NCBI GenBank assembly: GCA_965228415.1
Contig: OZ245814.1
Span: 6,882,001-6,946,000 of the forward strand
Direction of reading: 5' to 3'
DNA length: 64,000 bases
From: Agaribacillus sp965228415
Lineage (GTDB): Bacteria; Bacteroidota; Bacteroidia; Cytophagales; Cyclobacteriaceae
In this document: positions 42,296 to 51,855 of the stretch, piece by piece
Numbering within the stretch: the stretch's first letter is position 1
How the letters are laid out: each line of letters opens with the position of its first letter
Translations under genes and position numbers: made by a program
Notes under the pieces: model-generated
Database searches by the model: none
What the model saw: only the letters and a program-made list of their open reading frames with translations
What the model was told of the DNA's origin: nothing

Positions 42296-44206
42296 ATGTT
42301 AAACAACGATCCTGAAAGACAATTTGAAAAGCTACCGACTGCAATCTTTGCCGATGCGCAGCAAGCTTCTATTTCGGTCGCTCAATCCATTCGAGATTTA
42401 ATATTGGAAAAGCAAATGCATAATGAGACGGCGGTTTTGGGCCTGGCGACAGGATCAACACCTACCAGGGTATATGAGGAACTGGTACGCATGCATAAGG
42501 AGGAAGGGTTAAGCTTTGCCAATGTAGCAACTTTCAACCTGGATGAGTACTACCCCATGCAACCAGACTCTTTACAAAGTTATGTGCGCTTTATGAATGA
42601 ATATCTGTTTGATCATATTGATATCAAAAGAGAAAATATACACATACCCGATGGTTTGCTGGAGGTCAGTGAGATCAATGCTTTTTGCCGGTTGTACGAG
42701 GAAAAGATCACTAAACTGGGTGGTTTGGATATACAGATCCTTGGTATTGGAAGAACCGGACATATTGGTTTTAACGAACCCGGTTCTCAGGCCAGCTCAC
42801 GGACCCGCTTGATTAGCCTCGATAAAATTACCAGGGTAGATGCCGCCAGCGATTTTTTTAGTGAAGAGAATGTTCCCAGAAGAGCGCTGACCATGGGTGT
42901 GGGCACCATCATTGATGCCAAAAAAGTAATACTAATGGCCTGGGGAGAAGGTAAATCCCGGATTATTCACAAGGCCGTGGAAGGAGAGATAACCGATATG
43001 GTGCCGGCCACCTTTCTGCAAAATCATCCCGATACCCAGGTTATAGTTGATGAAGCGGCTGCGGCAGAATTAACCAGGGTTAAAACACCCTGGTTGGTGG
43101 GCCCCTGCGAATGGAACGACACCTTGCGAAGAAAGGCGGTGGTCTGGCTCTGCCGCAAGGTGAATAAGCCCATCCTGAAAATCACGGATGAAGATTATAA
43201 TGAACACGGCATGAGCGACCTTATTACCGAGCAGGGACCGGCAAATAAGATCAACATAAAAATATTTAACGAGCTGCAACACACCATCACCGGCTGGCCG
43301 GGAGGGAAACCCAATGCAGATGATAGCCACAGGCCGGAGCGAAAAGTTCCCTTTCCAAAGCGGGTATTGATTTTCAGCCCTCACCCCGATGACGACGTAA
43401 TTTCGATGGGCGGGACCTTGATAAGATTGGTGGATCACGGTCATGAGGTACATGTGGCTTATCAGACCTCCGGCAACATTGCTGTTTTTGATGATGACGT
43501 TGTGCGGTTTGTGGATTTTAATCTTGACTTCAACAAGGAATTCGGATTGGATAATGAGCCCGTAGAAGAAATTAACAAAAGCATCAGAGATTTTATTTTA
43601 AACAAAACACCCGGGCAGGTGGATTCGCCAAATATCCAAAAGATCAAAGGCCTCATCAGAAGAAGCGAAGCTAAATCGGCTATTCGCTATTGCGGTATTC
43701 CACAGGAAAGGGCCCACTTTATGGATTTACCGTTCTACGAAACCGGACGGGTCCGGAAAAAACCGCTTAGCGAAGAAGATATTCGGATAACCGTAGATCT
43801 CATCGACAAAATCAGGCCCCACCAGATTTACGCAGCCGGTGATTTATCCGATCCGCATGGCACACACCGCGTTTGCCTGAACGCTATTACGCGGGCAATA
43901 GATGTGTTAAAAGATCAGGATTGGATGAAAGACTGCTGGGTTTGGCTGTACAGGGGAGCCTGGCAGGAATGGGAGGCCGACAAGATAGAAATGGCGGTAC
44001 CCATCAGTCCTTTGGAATTAGACAGAAAGAGGAGGGCCATTTTCAAACATCAATCCCAAAAAGACCGGCCTTTATTTCCCGGCCACGATAGCCGTGAATT
44101 CTGGCAAAGAGCCGAAGACAGAAACAGGGCTACCGCCATGGAATACGATGCGCTGGGATTGGCTGAATATGAGGCCATCGAAGCATTTGTCAGGTGGCAT
44201 TTTTGA
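42296..44206 (+). CDS. nagB: Glucosamine-6-phosphate deaminase fused to PIG-L deacetylase-like domain
   Basis: Residues 1-290 are a NagB/6-phosphogluconolactonase fold: AVLGLATGSTPTRVYEELVR, NVATFNLDEYYPMQPDSLQS, HIPDGLLEV, LGIGRTGHIGFNEPGSQASS and LTMGVGTIIDAKKVILMAWG. The catalytic His and Asp are in that GHIGFNEP block and in NLDEYY. Residues of about 370-636 are PIG-L/LmbE-like: RVLIFSPHPDDDVISMGGTL (HPDDD metal motif), GDLSDPHGTHRVCLNAIT. The protein deaminates and isomerises GlcN6P to fructose-6-P; the C-terminal domain may deacetylate a GlcNAc compound. Such fusions recur in Bacteroidota. It leads the amino-sugar group. Confidence 0.93.
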   Translation: MLNNDPERQFEKLPTAIFADAQQASISVAQSIRDLILEKQMHNETAVLGLATGSTPTRVYEELVRMHKEEGLSFANVATFNLDEYYPMQPDSLQSYVRFMNEYLFDHIDIKRENIHIPDGLLEVSEINAFCRLYEEKITKLGGLDIQILGIGRTGHIGFNEPGSQASSRTRLISLDKITRVDAASDFFSEENVPRRALTMGVGTIIDAKKVILMAWGEGKSRIIHKAVEGEITDMVPATFLQNHPDTQVIVDEAAAAELTRVKTPWLVGPCEWNDTLRRKAVVWLCRKVNKPILKITDEDYNEHGMSDLITEQGPANKINIKIFNELQHTITGWPGGKPNADDSHRPERKVPFPKRVLIFSPHPDDDVISMGGTLIRLVDHGHEVHVAYQTSGNIAVFDDDVVRFVDFNLDFNKEFGLDNEPVEEINKSIRDFILNKTPGQVDSPNIQKIKGLIRRSEAKSAIRYCGIPQERAHFMDLPFYETGRVRKKPLSEEDIRITVDLIDKIRPHQIYAAGDLSDPHGTHRVCLNAITRAIDVLKDQDWMKDCWVWLYRGAWQEWEADKIEMAVPISPLELDRKRRAIFKHQSQKDRPLFPGHDSREFWQRAEDRNRATAMEYDALGLAEYEAIEAFVRWHF

Positions 44207-44561
44207 GATCTGCCAATAATTGAGGTTTTAATATAATAAATCGGTTGACACAGCGCTGCTGCCCAATATAGGTGTTGGCAGCTATGTGATCATTCGAATG
44301 GCGAAAAATAAATAACCTGTAATATCTTTGGAAAGTGGGAAAGGCTACTAATTTTCAAGTTTTGTTCTACGAAAGATTTGAAAACTGGCTAATATTAATC
44401 ATTTTCACGGCTGAGAAAAGTTATAGCGGCATAAGCTTGCGTTAATTAGATTTCAGCACCAAATATCATGTTTGGGAATTAGGTTGATAATTTTCAAAAT
44501 AACGGCTTCCCGGTAGCTTAACTTTTGAAATTGGAGAATAATATATTCAAATTAAATATTT
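44207..44561. other. Interval without a gene
   Basis: 355 bases between nagB and the ROK gene. A TATCTTTG element (TAnnTTTG) at 44323-44330 lacks a good TTG. Otherwise no ORF, repeat or hairpin was seen. Confidence 0.45.
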
Positions 44562-45527
44562 ATGAGAGAAGTCGTATTAGGGATAGACATTGGGGGCACC
44601 AACACAAAATTTGGATTTGTGGACCGGGAGGGCGACCTGCTGGGTGATTATTCTATTTCCACCGCGGTCCACCAGACCATTGAATCTTATCTGCATTCAT
44701 TAGCTGATAATGTGCAAAAGGGTTTGAACAACCTGGAGGAAGAGGTGCGGCTTATTGGTGTCGGCATTGGCGCGCCTAATGGCAATTACTACAGGGGTAC
44801 TATCGAACATGCGCCTAATTTGAATTGGAAAGGCGTAGTAAATTTTATTGAGTTGTTAAAGCAGTATTATTCACTTCCTATGGCCATTACCAATGATGCA
44901 AGCGCTGCTGCTATTGGTGAAATGATTTTTGGTGGCGCCAAGTCCATGAAGGATTTCATCGTGGTTACGCTGGGCACGGGACTAGGAAGTGGTTTTGTAG
45001 CAAACGGCAAGCTGATTTATGGAAATGATGGATTTGCCGGAGAACTAGGGCACGTCACCGTCAAGCCAGATGGTCGGTTTTGCGGGTGCGGCCGAAGAGG
45101 ATGTCTCGAAACATACGTCTCCGCCACAGGGATAAAGAGAACGATTTATAAACTACTGGCCGATTACAACGGGGATAGTAACCTGGCGGGCGTGAGCTTT
45201 AATGACCTCACGGCAGAGATGATCACGAATGCAGCCAAGGATGGCGACAAAGTCGCAAAGGAAGCCTTTGAATATACCGGAAGAATATTGGGTATGGAAC
45301 TGGCCGATTCCGTCGCACTTAATAGCCCGGAAGCTATTTTCTTATTAGGTGGTCTGGCAAAAGCGGCAGATTTTATTTTTGAGCCTACACAAAGGTATAT
45401 GGAAGAACATATGATGCCCATCTTTAAAAATAAGGTCAAATTACTGCCATCTGGATTACAAAATAAAAATGCGGCCGTGTTGGGTGCTGCAGCTTTAATC
45501 TGGCATGAACTGGATTCTCAACAATAA
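44562..45527 (+). CDS. ROK-family sugar kinase (glucokinase-like)
   Basis: An ATP-binding start VVLGIDIGGTNTKFGFVD opens the 321-residue protein. The sugar-binding part includes GIGAPNGNYYRGTIEHAPNL, NDASAAAIGEMIFGGA and TLGTGLGSGFVANGKLIYGN. The ROK signature covers GELGHVTVKPDG followed by the zinc motif CGCGRRGCLETYVS. It phosphorylates a hexose such as glucose, or an amino sugar, with ATP. It is between the nagB fusion and the glycosylasparaginase gene, which suggests a role in amino-sugar use; classical glucokinase activity is the alternative. Confidence 0.94.
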   Translation: MREVVLGIDIGGTNTKFGFVDREGDLLGDYSISTAVHQTIESYLHSLADNVQKGLNNLEEEVRLIGVGIGAPNGNYYRGTIEHAPNLNWKGVVNFIELLKQYYSLPMAITNDASAAAIGEMIFGGAKSMKDFIVVTLGTGLGSGFVANGKLIYGNDGFAGELGHVTVKPDGRFCGCGRRGCLETYVSATGIKRTIYKLLADYNGDSNLAGVSFNDLTAEMITNAAKDGDKVAKEAFEYTGRILGMELADSVALNSPEAIFLLGGLAKAADFIFEPTQRYMEEHMMPIFKNKVKLLPSGLQNKNAAVLGAAALIWHELDSQQ

Positions 45528-45565
45528 TTTTTGAAATTTTATGCAAAAACTTAAATATCAATAAC

Positions 45566-46558
45566 ATGTCAAATCGCCGCGAATTCCTTAAAAAATCAGC
45601 CATGGGCACCACTTTACTGGGATCTGCCGTGGTGTTTGAATCCTGTGCAAAACCTGATAATGCCTCGCAGCAACCCGCCGAAAATACCGGCGATAATCCA
45701 TTGGTGATATCAACATGGAACAATATCAAGGCCAATGATGCAGCCTGGTCAGTATTGAGCAAAGACGGTCATGCCCTGGATGCGGTAGAGGCCGGCGTTA
45801 AGGTTCCGGAGGCGGATCCGGGTGATCGGAGTGTGGGGTATGGCGGCAGACCCGATCGCGATGGAAAGGTAACCCTTGACGCCTGTATTATGAACCCTGC
45901 AGGTGATTGCGGATCAGTGGTTTTTCTGGAAAATATAAAACACCCCATTTCAGTGGCCAGAAAGGTGATGGAAGATACGCCCCATGTTATACTGGCTGGT
46001 GAAGGCGCTTTGAAATTTGCACTTGAAAGTGGCTTCAAAAAAGAAAATTTGTTGACAGAAGCCTCGGAAAAGGAATGGAAAGCCTGGCTGGAAAAAGCCG
46101 AGTATAAACCGGTCATAAATATTGAAAATCACGATACCATCGGTATGCTGGCCCTTGATAAGGCCGGTGATATAGCGGGGGCATGCACGACCAGCGGTGC
46201 CGCCTATAAAATGCGGGGCCGGGTAGGAGATTCTCCGATAATAGGTGCCGGATTATATGTGGATAATGAAGTTGGTGGCGCAGCTGCAACGGGGCTGGGA
46301 GAAAAGGTCATCAAAGTAGTCGGCAGTTATTTAGTGGTTGAACTAATGCGCCAGGGAAATACACCCACAGAAGCCTGCCGCCTGGCAATTGAACGTATCA
46401 AAAGTAAAAATCCGGATTACCGGGATTTTCAGGTAGGATTTGTTGCGATGAATAAAAACGGAGAATACGGGGGCTATAGTTTGCAAAAGGGATTTGGTTT
46501 TGCCTTACATAATAAGGAAGGGAAAAAATATGTAAAAGCCGACAGTTTATTCACTTAA
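45566..46558 (+). CDS. N4-(beta-N-acetylglucosaminyl)-L-asparaginase (Tat-exported)
   Basis: An N-terminal Tat motif NRREFLKK and a Cys at position 27 (VFESC) point to export by Tat and possible lipid attachment. The Ntn hydrolase core is present: WNNIKANDAAWSVLSKDGHA, LDAVEAGVKVPEADP, GYGGRPDRDGKVTLDACIMN, and HDTIGMLALDKAGDIAGACT with predicted nucleophile Thr191, where autoproteolysis makes the alpha and beta chains. RGRVGDSPIIGAGLYVDNEV follows. It splits GlcNAc from asparagine in N-glycan remnants. It starts 38 bases after the ROK kinase and fits the amino-sugar group. Confidence 0.93.
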   Translation: MSNRREFLKKSAMGTTLLGSAVVFESCAKPDNASQQPAENTGDNPLVISTWNNIKANDAAWSVLSKDGHALDAVEAGVKVPEADPGDRSVGYGGRPDRDGKVTLDACIMNPAGDCGSVVFLENIKHPISVARKVMEDTPHVILAGEGALKFALESGFKKENLLTEASEKEWKAWLEKAEYKPVINIENHDTIGMLALDKAGDIAGACTTSGAAYKMRGRVGDSPIIGAGLYVDNEVGGAAATGLGEKVIKVVGSYLVVELMRQGNTPTEACRLAIERIKSKNPDYRDFQVGFVAMNKNGEYGGYSLQKGFGFALHNKEGKKYVKADSLFT

Positions 46559-46691
46559 CACCAGGCAATCCGCCCGGGAAGTCACCTGTGGCGACATATT
46601 CCCACTACATTTTTTATTGTTTGTAAACTTGTTTTTTCGAATATTTGTTACTGATGGTAGCAAGGTTTTATTTGGCTATAAAGATCAACCC

Positions 46692-47714
46692 ATGGCCTTT
46701 AAACGTTTAAAACGGTACCGAAATTCAGGCTTGATGCTCCTGCCACTACTCTGGTTACTCACCAGCTGTGGTGACGACGACCCGGGAGCGGCTCCGGTCC
46801 GGTTTTATGAAAACCCCCTTGACGCCAGTATCGTAACCAGCGATATTCCATTATTTTGGAAAACCTATGATGCCGCCGGCAACAATTTTACCGCTGAGGC
46901 ATTTAAAAAAGATTATTTCGATGTTGGTACTGAAGCGCTGGCCCTGTTTTTCGAACAAAAAATTAAGAATGCTTCAAAACTTAGCAATAGCCTCAATAGT
47001 CCGGGTGTCAACGATTATTATTTGGGAATCAGGGAAAACACCGAAAATTTGGAGGCGGCTACCCATGAGATTTATGCGGGCTTTTCCCAACTGAAACAGT
47101 TGTATGAAGAGGCGGTATTCTCAGATATCGTCTTTGTTATCGGCGCCCTTTCCACCGGTGGCACAGTTGTAAAGAATGGTCAAATGGTGATAGGCACCGA
47201 AATGTTTGCTATCGACGACAATACCCCTTTAGATGGCTTAAACGATTGGCAAAGGTCGGTGGTGAGAAATGGGACATTCCTGCCATCAATTGTTATACAT
47301 GAATTGATCCACGTTCAGCAAATGAGAATAGCCAATGAGCGGGGAAACTCGATTTTGAGCGGGCGGACGTTGTTGGATCAGTCGCTGGCCGAGGGGAGCG
47401 CAGATTTCATAACAGATTTGGTGCTGGGGGAATTTTTTAATGATTTTATTCATGACTTTGCCGATCCTATCGAGCAGGATCTCTGGCGGGAATTTGAACA
47501 GGAGATGGCAGGCACCAACACTACCAACTGGCTTTACAACGGAGCAAATGCCGGCAACCGCCCCGGCGATTTAGGTTATTATATCGGATACAAAATTGCA
47601 GAACATTTTTACAACCAATCCAGCGACAAAACTGCGGCGATAAAAAGTATTCTCGAGATCCAAAATGGACAGGATTTTCTGGCTTTGAGCGGTTATGCCA
47701 GTAAATTTGATTGA
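46692..47714 (+). CDS. Putative zinc metallopeptidase lipoprotein (DUF2268/GldB-like)
   Basis: The Met at 46692 is chosen because it gives a basic start and lipoprotein signal (MAFKRLKRYRNSGLMLLPLL..., lipobox TSC); the open frame continues upstream to 46617. The mature protein of about 310 residues has an HExxH site in LPSIVIHELIHVQQMRIANE, followed by SLAEGSADFITDLVLG, where the Glu of SLAEGSADF could be the third zinc ligand. This is the pattern of DUF2268-type predicted proteases, and gliding lipoprotein GldB is a distant relative. The substrate is unknown. It stands alone between the amino-sugar group and the ebo cluster. Confidence 0.7.
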   Translation: MAFKRLKRYRNSGLMLLPLLWLLTSCGDDDPGAAPVRFYENPLDASIVTSDIPLFWKTYDAAGNNFTAEAFKKDYFDVGTEALALFFEQKIKNASKLSNSLNSPGVNDYYLGIRENTENLEAATHEIYAGFSQLKQLYEEAVFSDIVFVIGALSTGGTVVKNGQMVIGTEMFAIDDNTPLDGLNDWQRSVVRNGTFLPSIVIHELIHVQQMRIANERGNSILSGRTLLDQSLAEGSADFITDLVLGEFFNDFIHDFADPIEQDLWREFEQEMAGTNTTNWLYNGANAGNRPGDLGYYIGYKIAEHFYNQSSDKTAAIKSILEIQNGQDFLALSGYASKFD

Positions 47715-47797
47715 TTTTTTAAATTTTTAGGCCGTAAAACGAAGACTATTCCCCGATTCCGTCCTTCGATCATAAATCTTTTTGTAACTTTAAGACT

Positions 47798-48733
47798 ATG
47801 ATAAGTTCCAATCTCATTTCTTTTTCGAATATTAAACTTGCTCAACAATATCTTTATAACATCATCGTCGCTCGAACCGATGAAAAAGGACAACAATGGC
47901 TTGATAAGAAAATTGAGCAACTCCTCAAGGACCCCCGGGAAATGGATTTTTATATTTCTTTCAATTTGGTTCCCAGATTTGTTGGAAAACAGGCTTTGAA
48001 TCCAAATGATCAGGAAATAGCGGAGGGACAAAGTCTGAGAAGCGGACTCGACCTTAGTCACTGGACCATTGATCAGGTTGGTCGTAATTTGATTTTGTTA
48101 TATATGCCGTTCCATGAAAAGTCATTTTGCCAGAATACGCTTAAGAACCTTTTTGAAACAGCAGGAGTAGATGAACTGGTAGCATTATATGCCGGACTGC
48201 CACTTTTGCCGATAGGCGAAGAGCTGCATCAGCGCGCCGCTGAGGGAATACGTACCAATATGACCGCGGTATTTGATGCTATGGCGCTAAACAACCCTTA
48301 TCCCAAAGACTATTTCAATGAAGTAGCCTGGAATCAGATGGTGCTGAAGGCTTTTTTTATGGAAAGGCCTGTTTACAGAATTCAGGGCATGGAAGAGCGG
48401 TACAATGAAAAACTGGCAGCCATGATTGCCGACTATGCCCATGAACGTTGGGCTGCAGGCCGGATTACCATGCCGGAATTATGGAGTGGGATAGGTCCTT
48501 TCGTGACAGATGGGTTGCTGGCAGATTTGCGCCGCCTGCTAGACGACACTGACGAATTACAGCAGCAGGCCGCGGCGCTGGCCTGTTACAACAGTGACTC
48601 GGAAAGAGCAAAAACGTTGCTGTTAAATCATAATGACCTTAGGGAAGGAATTGAAAACCAAATGATTACCTGGAAACAGATCGGTAGTCAATGGGAAAGC
48701 CGACGATATCAGAAGAAACCTTTATACGAATAA
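47798..48733 (+). CDS. eboA: EboA domain protein
   Basis: A 311-residue protein with no signal peptide, helical throughout. Pieces such as DLSHWTIDQVGRNLILLYMP, NLFETAGVDELVALYAGLPL and PIGEELHQRAAEGIRTNMTA, VFDAMALNNPYPKDYFNEVA, MERPVYRIQGMEERYNEKLA are typical of EboA. It opens a six-gene, same-strand cluster in the order eboA-B-C-D-E-F with gaps of 12 to 53 bases. In cyanobacteria the ebo genes are needed to move the scytonemin monomer to the periplasm; in Bacteroidota the compound is not known. The molecular role of EboA itself is undefined. Confidence 0.9.
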   Translation: MISSNLISFSNIKLAQQYLYNIIVARTDEKGQQWLDKKIEQLLKDPREMDFYISFNLVPRFVGKQALNPNDQEIAEGQSLRSGLDLSHWTIDQVGRNLILLYMPFHEKSFCQNTLKNLFETAGVDELVALYAGLPLLPIGEELHQRAAEGIRTNMTAVFDAMALNNPYPKDYFNEVAWNQMVLKAFFMERPVYRIQGMEERYNEKLAAMIADYAHERWAAGRITMPELWSGIGPFVTDGLLADLRRLLDDTDELQQQAAALACYNSDSERAKTLLLNHNDLREGIENQMITWKQIGSQWESRRYQKKPLYE

Positions 48734-48751
48734 AAATTAAAACGATTAAAT

Positions 48752-49657
48752 ATGTTTATAGATTCACATATCCACATGACTTCTCGTACAACCGATGATT
48801 ATGTGGCCATGCGTGAGGCTGGAATTGTTGCCATTATCGAACCATCGTTCTGGCTTGGACAACCAAGGACAGAGGTGGGAACTTTCAAAGATTATTTCAG
48901 CAGCCTTGTCGGGTGGGAGAGATTTAGGGCCAGTCAATTCGGTATTAAACATTACTGTACAATTGGATTAAATTCCAAGGAGGCCAACAACGAAGCGCTG
49001 GCTGAAGAGGTGATGGATTTGTTGCCGCTTTTTGCCAGTAAGGAAGGGGTAGTGGGCATTGGAGAAATCGGTTACGATGATCAGACTGCGGTGGAGGACA
49101 AATTTTTTCGGAAGCAAATTGATTTAGCCCTTGAACTGAGTCTTCCCATCCAGATCCATACGCCTCATCGCGACAAAAAAGCAGGGACTTCCAGAAGTAT
49201 GGATGTCGCTATCGAGCATGGTGCTCAGCCGGATTGGGTAGTTATTGATCATAACAATGAAGAGACCGTCAAAGAAGTGTTGGACAGAGGTTTTTGGGCA
49301 GCATTTACCATTTATCCACACTCTAAAATGGGTAATGAGCGAATGGTAGAGGTTGTGAAGCAGTATGGCAGTGAAAGAATCATCGTTGACAGTTCGGCCG
49401 ATTGGGGTATTAGTGATCCTTTGGCCGTGCCAAAAACAGCCGCATTAATGAAAGAACGAGGTGTGGCGGATGAGGCAATTCATAAAGTTTGTTATCAAAA
49501 TGCATTGGAAGCCTACGGAAAGAGCGGGCAGTTTAATGCGTCTGATTGGGAAATGGCTAATGGCGTTGATCAAAAGCTGAATTTCGAAGGGAACTCTGTT
49601 TTAAGAGGTGGGCAAAATCCTCTGGTAGAAGGAGCAAATGGCAATATAATTAAGTAA
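48752..49657 (+). CDS. eboB: EboB, TatD-like metal-dependent hydrolase
   Basis: A TIM-barrel amidohydrolase of 301 residues. It starts with MFIDSHIHMTSRTTDDYVAM (the HxH metal site), then GIGEIGYDD (catalytic-type Glu), LPIQIHTPHRDKKAGTSRSM (His), VVIDHNNEETVKEVL (His) and IIVDSSADWGISDPLAVPKT (Asp). This matches TatD-type hydrolases, with changes typical of the Ebo branch. It is the second gene of the cluster, 18 bases after eboA. Its substrate in the pathway is unknown. Confidence 0.92.
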   Translation: MFIDSHIHMTSRTTDDYVAMREAGIVAIIEPSFWLGQPRTEVGTFKDYFSSLVGWERFRASQFGIKHYCTIGLNSKEANNEALAEEVMDLLPLFASKEGVVGIGEIGYDDQTAVEDKFFRKQIDLALELSLPIQIHTPHRDKKAGTSRSMDVAIEHGAQPDWVVIDHNNEETVKEVLDRGFWAAFTIYPHSKMGNERMVEVVKQYGSERIIVDSSADWGISDPLAVPKTAALMKERGVADEAIHKVCYQNALEAYGKSGQFNASDWEMANGVDQKLNFEGNSVLRGGQNPLVEGANGNIIK

Positions 49658-49710
49658 TCCATCTTCACAATTTTGGTATTTTTTGACCTTTTTCATCTAA
49701 ATTCAGGCTT

Positions 49711-50625
49711 TTGAAAAGTTCGAAACTATTTGCCTGTCTGCAACTGATGCGTCCGGCCAATATTCTTACTGCATTTGCTGATATTGTGGCTGGTTATGTG
49801 ATTGGGTATGTATTGCAGTCGGGAACCACTAACGATTGGAATATAAGTTACCTGGGCAATCACGAGCTACTCTGGTTACTGACCGCTACCTTTGGTTTAT
49901 ACGGTGGGGGTGTAGTTTTTAATGATTTTTTTGATGCCGAACTGGATCGAGTCGAAAGGCCTGAAAGACCGATACCAGGCGGGAGAACCAGTAAGCTGGA
50001 AGCTGCATTATTAGGGACGGGGCTGCTGCTCATTGGTAACCTGGCGGCTTTCAAAGTAAACATCCATAGCCTTTTTATAGCTGCCGGCATTACGCTGATG
50101 GCTTTGTTTTATGATAAATATGCCAAACACCAAACGTATTTAGGACCTTTGGCCATGGGGCTTTGCCGGGGAGGCAATCTTTTATTGGGGGTCAGTGCAT
50201 TCCCGGCAATGATCAATGCAAGTTGGTTTCTTATATTGATACCGATATTTTACATTGGAGCAATTACGTTGATTAGTCAGGGGGAGGTACACGGTGGTAA
50301 AAAAATTAACCTCATCATCGGATTCTTTTTTTACATTTTGGTAATTTTATTCATTCTATCCCTGGGGCTGATCATGGAAGCAAGTTTTGTTTACAGTTTA
50401 ACTTTTTTGGCCTTGCTTGCATATTTAATCATTCCGCCTTTATTTAGCGCCTGGAAGCGGCATGAGCCGTTTTTAATAGGCAAGGCGGTAAAGGCGGGCG
50501 TATTGGCCTTAATAGTGCTGGATGCTGCGTTGGCGGCAACTTACGGGGGATGGTTGCCGGGAGTGATAATTTTGTTATTGTTACCGGTTTCGATGGCTAT
50601 GGCAAAGGTATTTGCGGTAACATAA
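49711..50625 (+). CDS. eboC: EboC, UbiA-like prenyltransferase
   Basis: TTG at 49711 is taken as the start, giving KSSKLFACLQLMRPANILTA; the first ATG would remove the front of the first conserved helix. The UbiA Asp-rich motif is NDFFDAELD followed by RPERPIPGGRTSKLEA. The second motif near the middle reads YDKYAKHQTYLGPLAMGLCR. About eight membrane helices are visible. It attaches a prenyl chain to an aromatic or cyclic acceptor, or makes a related membrane lipid. It sits between eboB and eboD. Confidence 0.92.
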   Translation: MKSSKLFACLQLMRPANILTAFADIVAGYVIGYVLQSGTTNDWNISYLGNHELLWLLTATFGLYGGGVVFNDFFDAELDRVERPERPIPGGRTSKLEAALLGTGLLLIGNLAAFKVNIHSLFIAAGITLMALFYDKYAKHQTYLGPLAMGLCRGGNLLLGVSAFPAMINASWFLILIPIFYIGAITLISQGEVHGGKKINLIIGFFFYILVILFILSLGLIMEASFVYSLTFLALLAYLIIPPLFSAWKRHEPFLIGKAVKAGVLALIVLDAALAATYGGWLPGVIILLLLPVSMAMAKVFAVT

Positions 50626-50648
50626 ATATATGTGATAGGAGAAGTAAT

Positions 50649-51824
50649 ATGAGGAAAATTAGCCAGACTTTTCAAGTCCCGTTTTCTTATGAAGTACATT
50701 TTACCCGCGATTTGTTTGCGGAGAATAACCGTCTTTTAAAAGATTTAATGGGCAGCGCCCGGGATCAGAAAACAGCCAAAATATTGGTTGTTGTCGACGA
50801 AGGTGTAGTCACCGCCCATCCCCGGCTGATTACGGGCATTACTAATTACACCAATAATGGCGACCTGGGTATTAAATTGGTGTGTCCGCCTCTGGTAGTG
50901 CCCGGCGGTGAAAAAGTCAAAAATGATAATCGCCACGTTGAGGCAATCCTGACTGCGATCAATGAGTTTGGCCTGGACAGGCATGCTTATTTAATCGCTA
51001 TCGGAGGTGGCTCAGTGCTGGATATGGCCGGTTTTGCCGCCGCCATTGCCCATAGAGGTATTCGGCATATCCGTGTTCCTACCACAGTATTGGCCCAGAA
51101 TGATGCCGGAGTTGGTGTTAAAAACGGGATCAACCAATTTGGAAAGAAGAATTTTATCGGCTGCTTTTCCCCACCTTTTGCTGTAATCAATGATTCTGCC
51201 TTTCTTTCGACACTCGAAGACCGGGATTGGCGTTGCGGAATTACCGAAGCAATCAAGGTGGCGTTGATCAAGGACCGGGAGTTTTTCAGGCAAATCGAGC
51301 AAAATACAGGAGCCCTGCTAAGCCGGGATGCACCATCCATGGATTTACTCATCTATCAATGCGCCAAACTCCACCTGGATCATATCTCCGGTGGAGGCGA
51401 CCCATTTGAAAAAGGCTCCTCCCGACCACTGGATTTTGGACATTGGGCAGCTCATAAACTGGAACAGTTAACAAACTATGAACTTAGACATGGGGAGGCA
51501 GTGGCCATCGGAATTGCCCTGGATAGTATCTATTCCCAATTAATCGGATTATTGTCCCAGGCAGCGCTAAATGAGATTTTGACGCTGTTTAAAAATCTGA
51601 AATTTAAGCTCTTTGTTCCCGAGTTGCTGGCCAACACAGATCATGGAAACCCTGTGTTGGAAGGGCTAAATGAATTTAGAGAACACCTGGGAGGGAAATT
51701 GACTATTATGTTATTGAAAGATATTGGTGAAGGAGTAGAGGTCAACGATATCGATTATGAACAAATGCAGCATGCTATATTGGAATTAAAGAAATTCGAC
51801 GAAGAAACAGTACCAAAATACTGA
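50649..51824 (+). CDS. eboD: EboD, 3-dehydroquinate synthase-like sugar phosphate cyclase
   Basis: The Met at 50649 is preferred over the open frame from 50550, which overlaps eboC. The 391-residue protein has the NAD site AIGGGSVLDMAGFAAAIAHR, then VPTTVLAQNDAGVGVKNGIN, the CGITEAIKVALIKD block, and RPLDFGHWAAHKLEQLTNYE followed by LRHGEAVAIGIALD for metal binding. The differences from AroB (for example NDAGVGVKNG) agree with the EboD branch near valiolone-type cyclases. It probably makes a carbocyclic intermediate. The gene is 23 bases after eboC. Confidence 0.92.
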   Translation: MRKISQTFQVPFSYEVHFTRDLFAENNRLLKDLMGSARDQKTAKILVVVDEGVVTAHPRLITGITNYTNNGDLGIKLVCPPLVVPGGEKVKNDNRHVEAILTAINEFGLDRHAYLIAIGGGSVLDMAGFAAAIAHRGIRHIRVPTTVLAQNDAGVGVKNGINQFGKKNFIGCFSPPFAVINDSAFLSTLEDRDWRCGITEAIKVALIKDREFFRQIEQNTGALLSRDAPSMDLLIYQCAKLHLDHISGGGDPFEKGSSRPLDFGHWAAHKLEQLTNYELRHGEAVAIGIALDSIYSQLIGLLSQAALNEILTLFKNLKFKLFVPELLANTDHGNPVLEGLNEFREHLGGKLTIMLLKDIGEGVEVNDIDYEQMQHAILELKKFDEETVPKY

Positions 51825-51855
51825 TTTACCTGATGCAACGAAGCCGGTTTAACCA

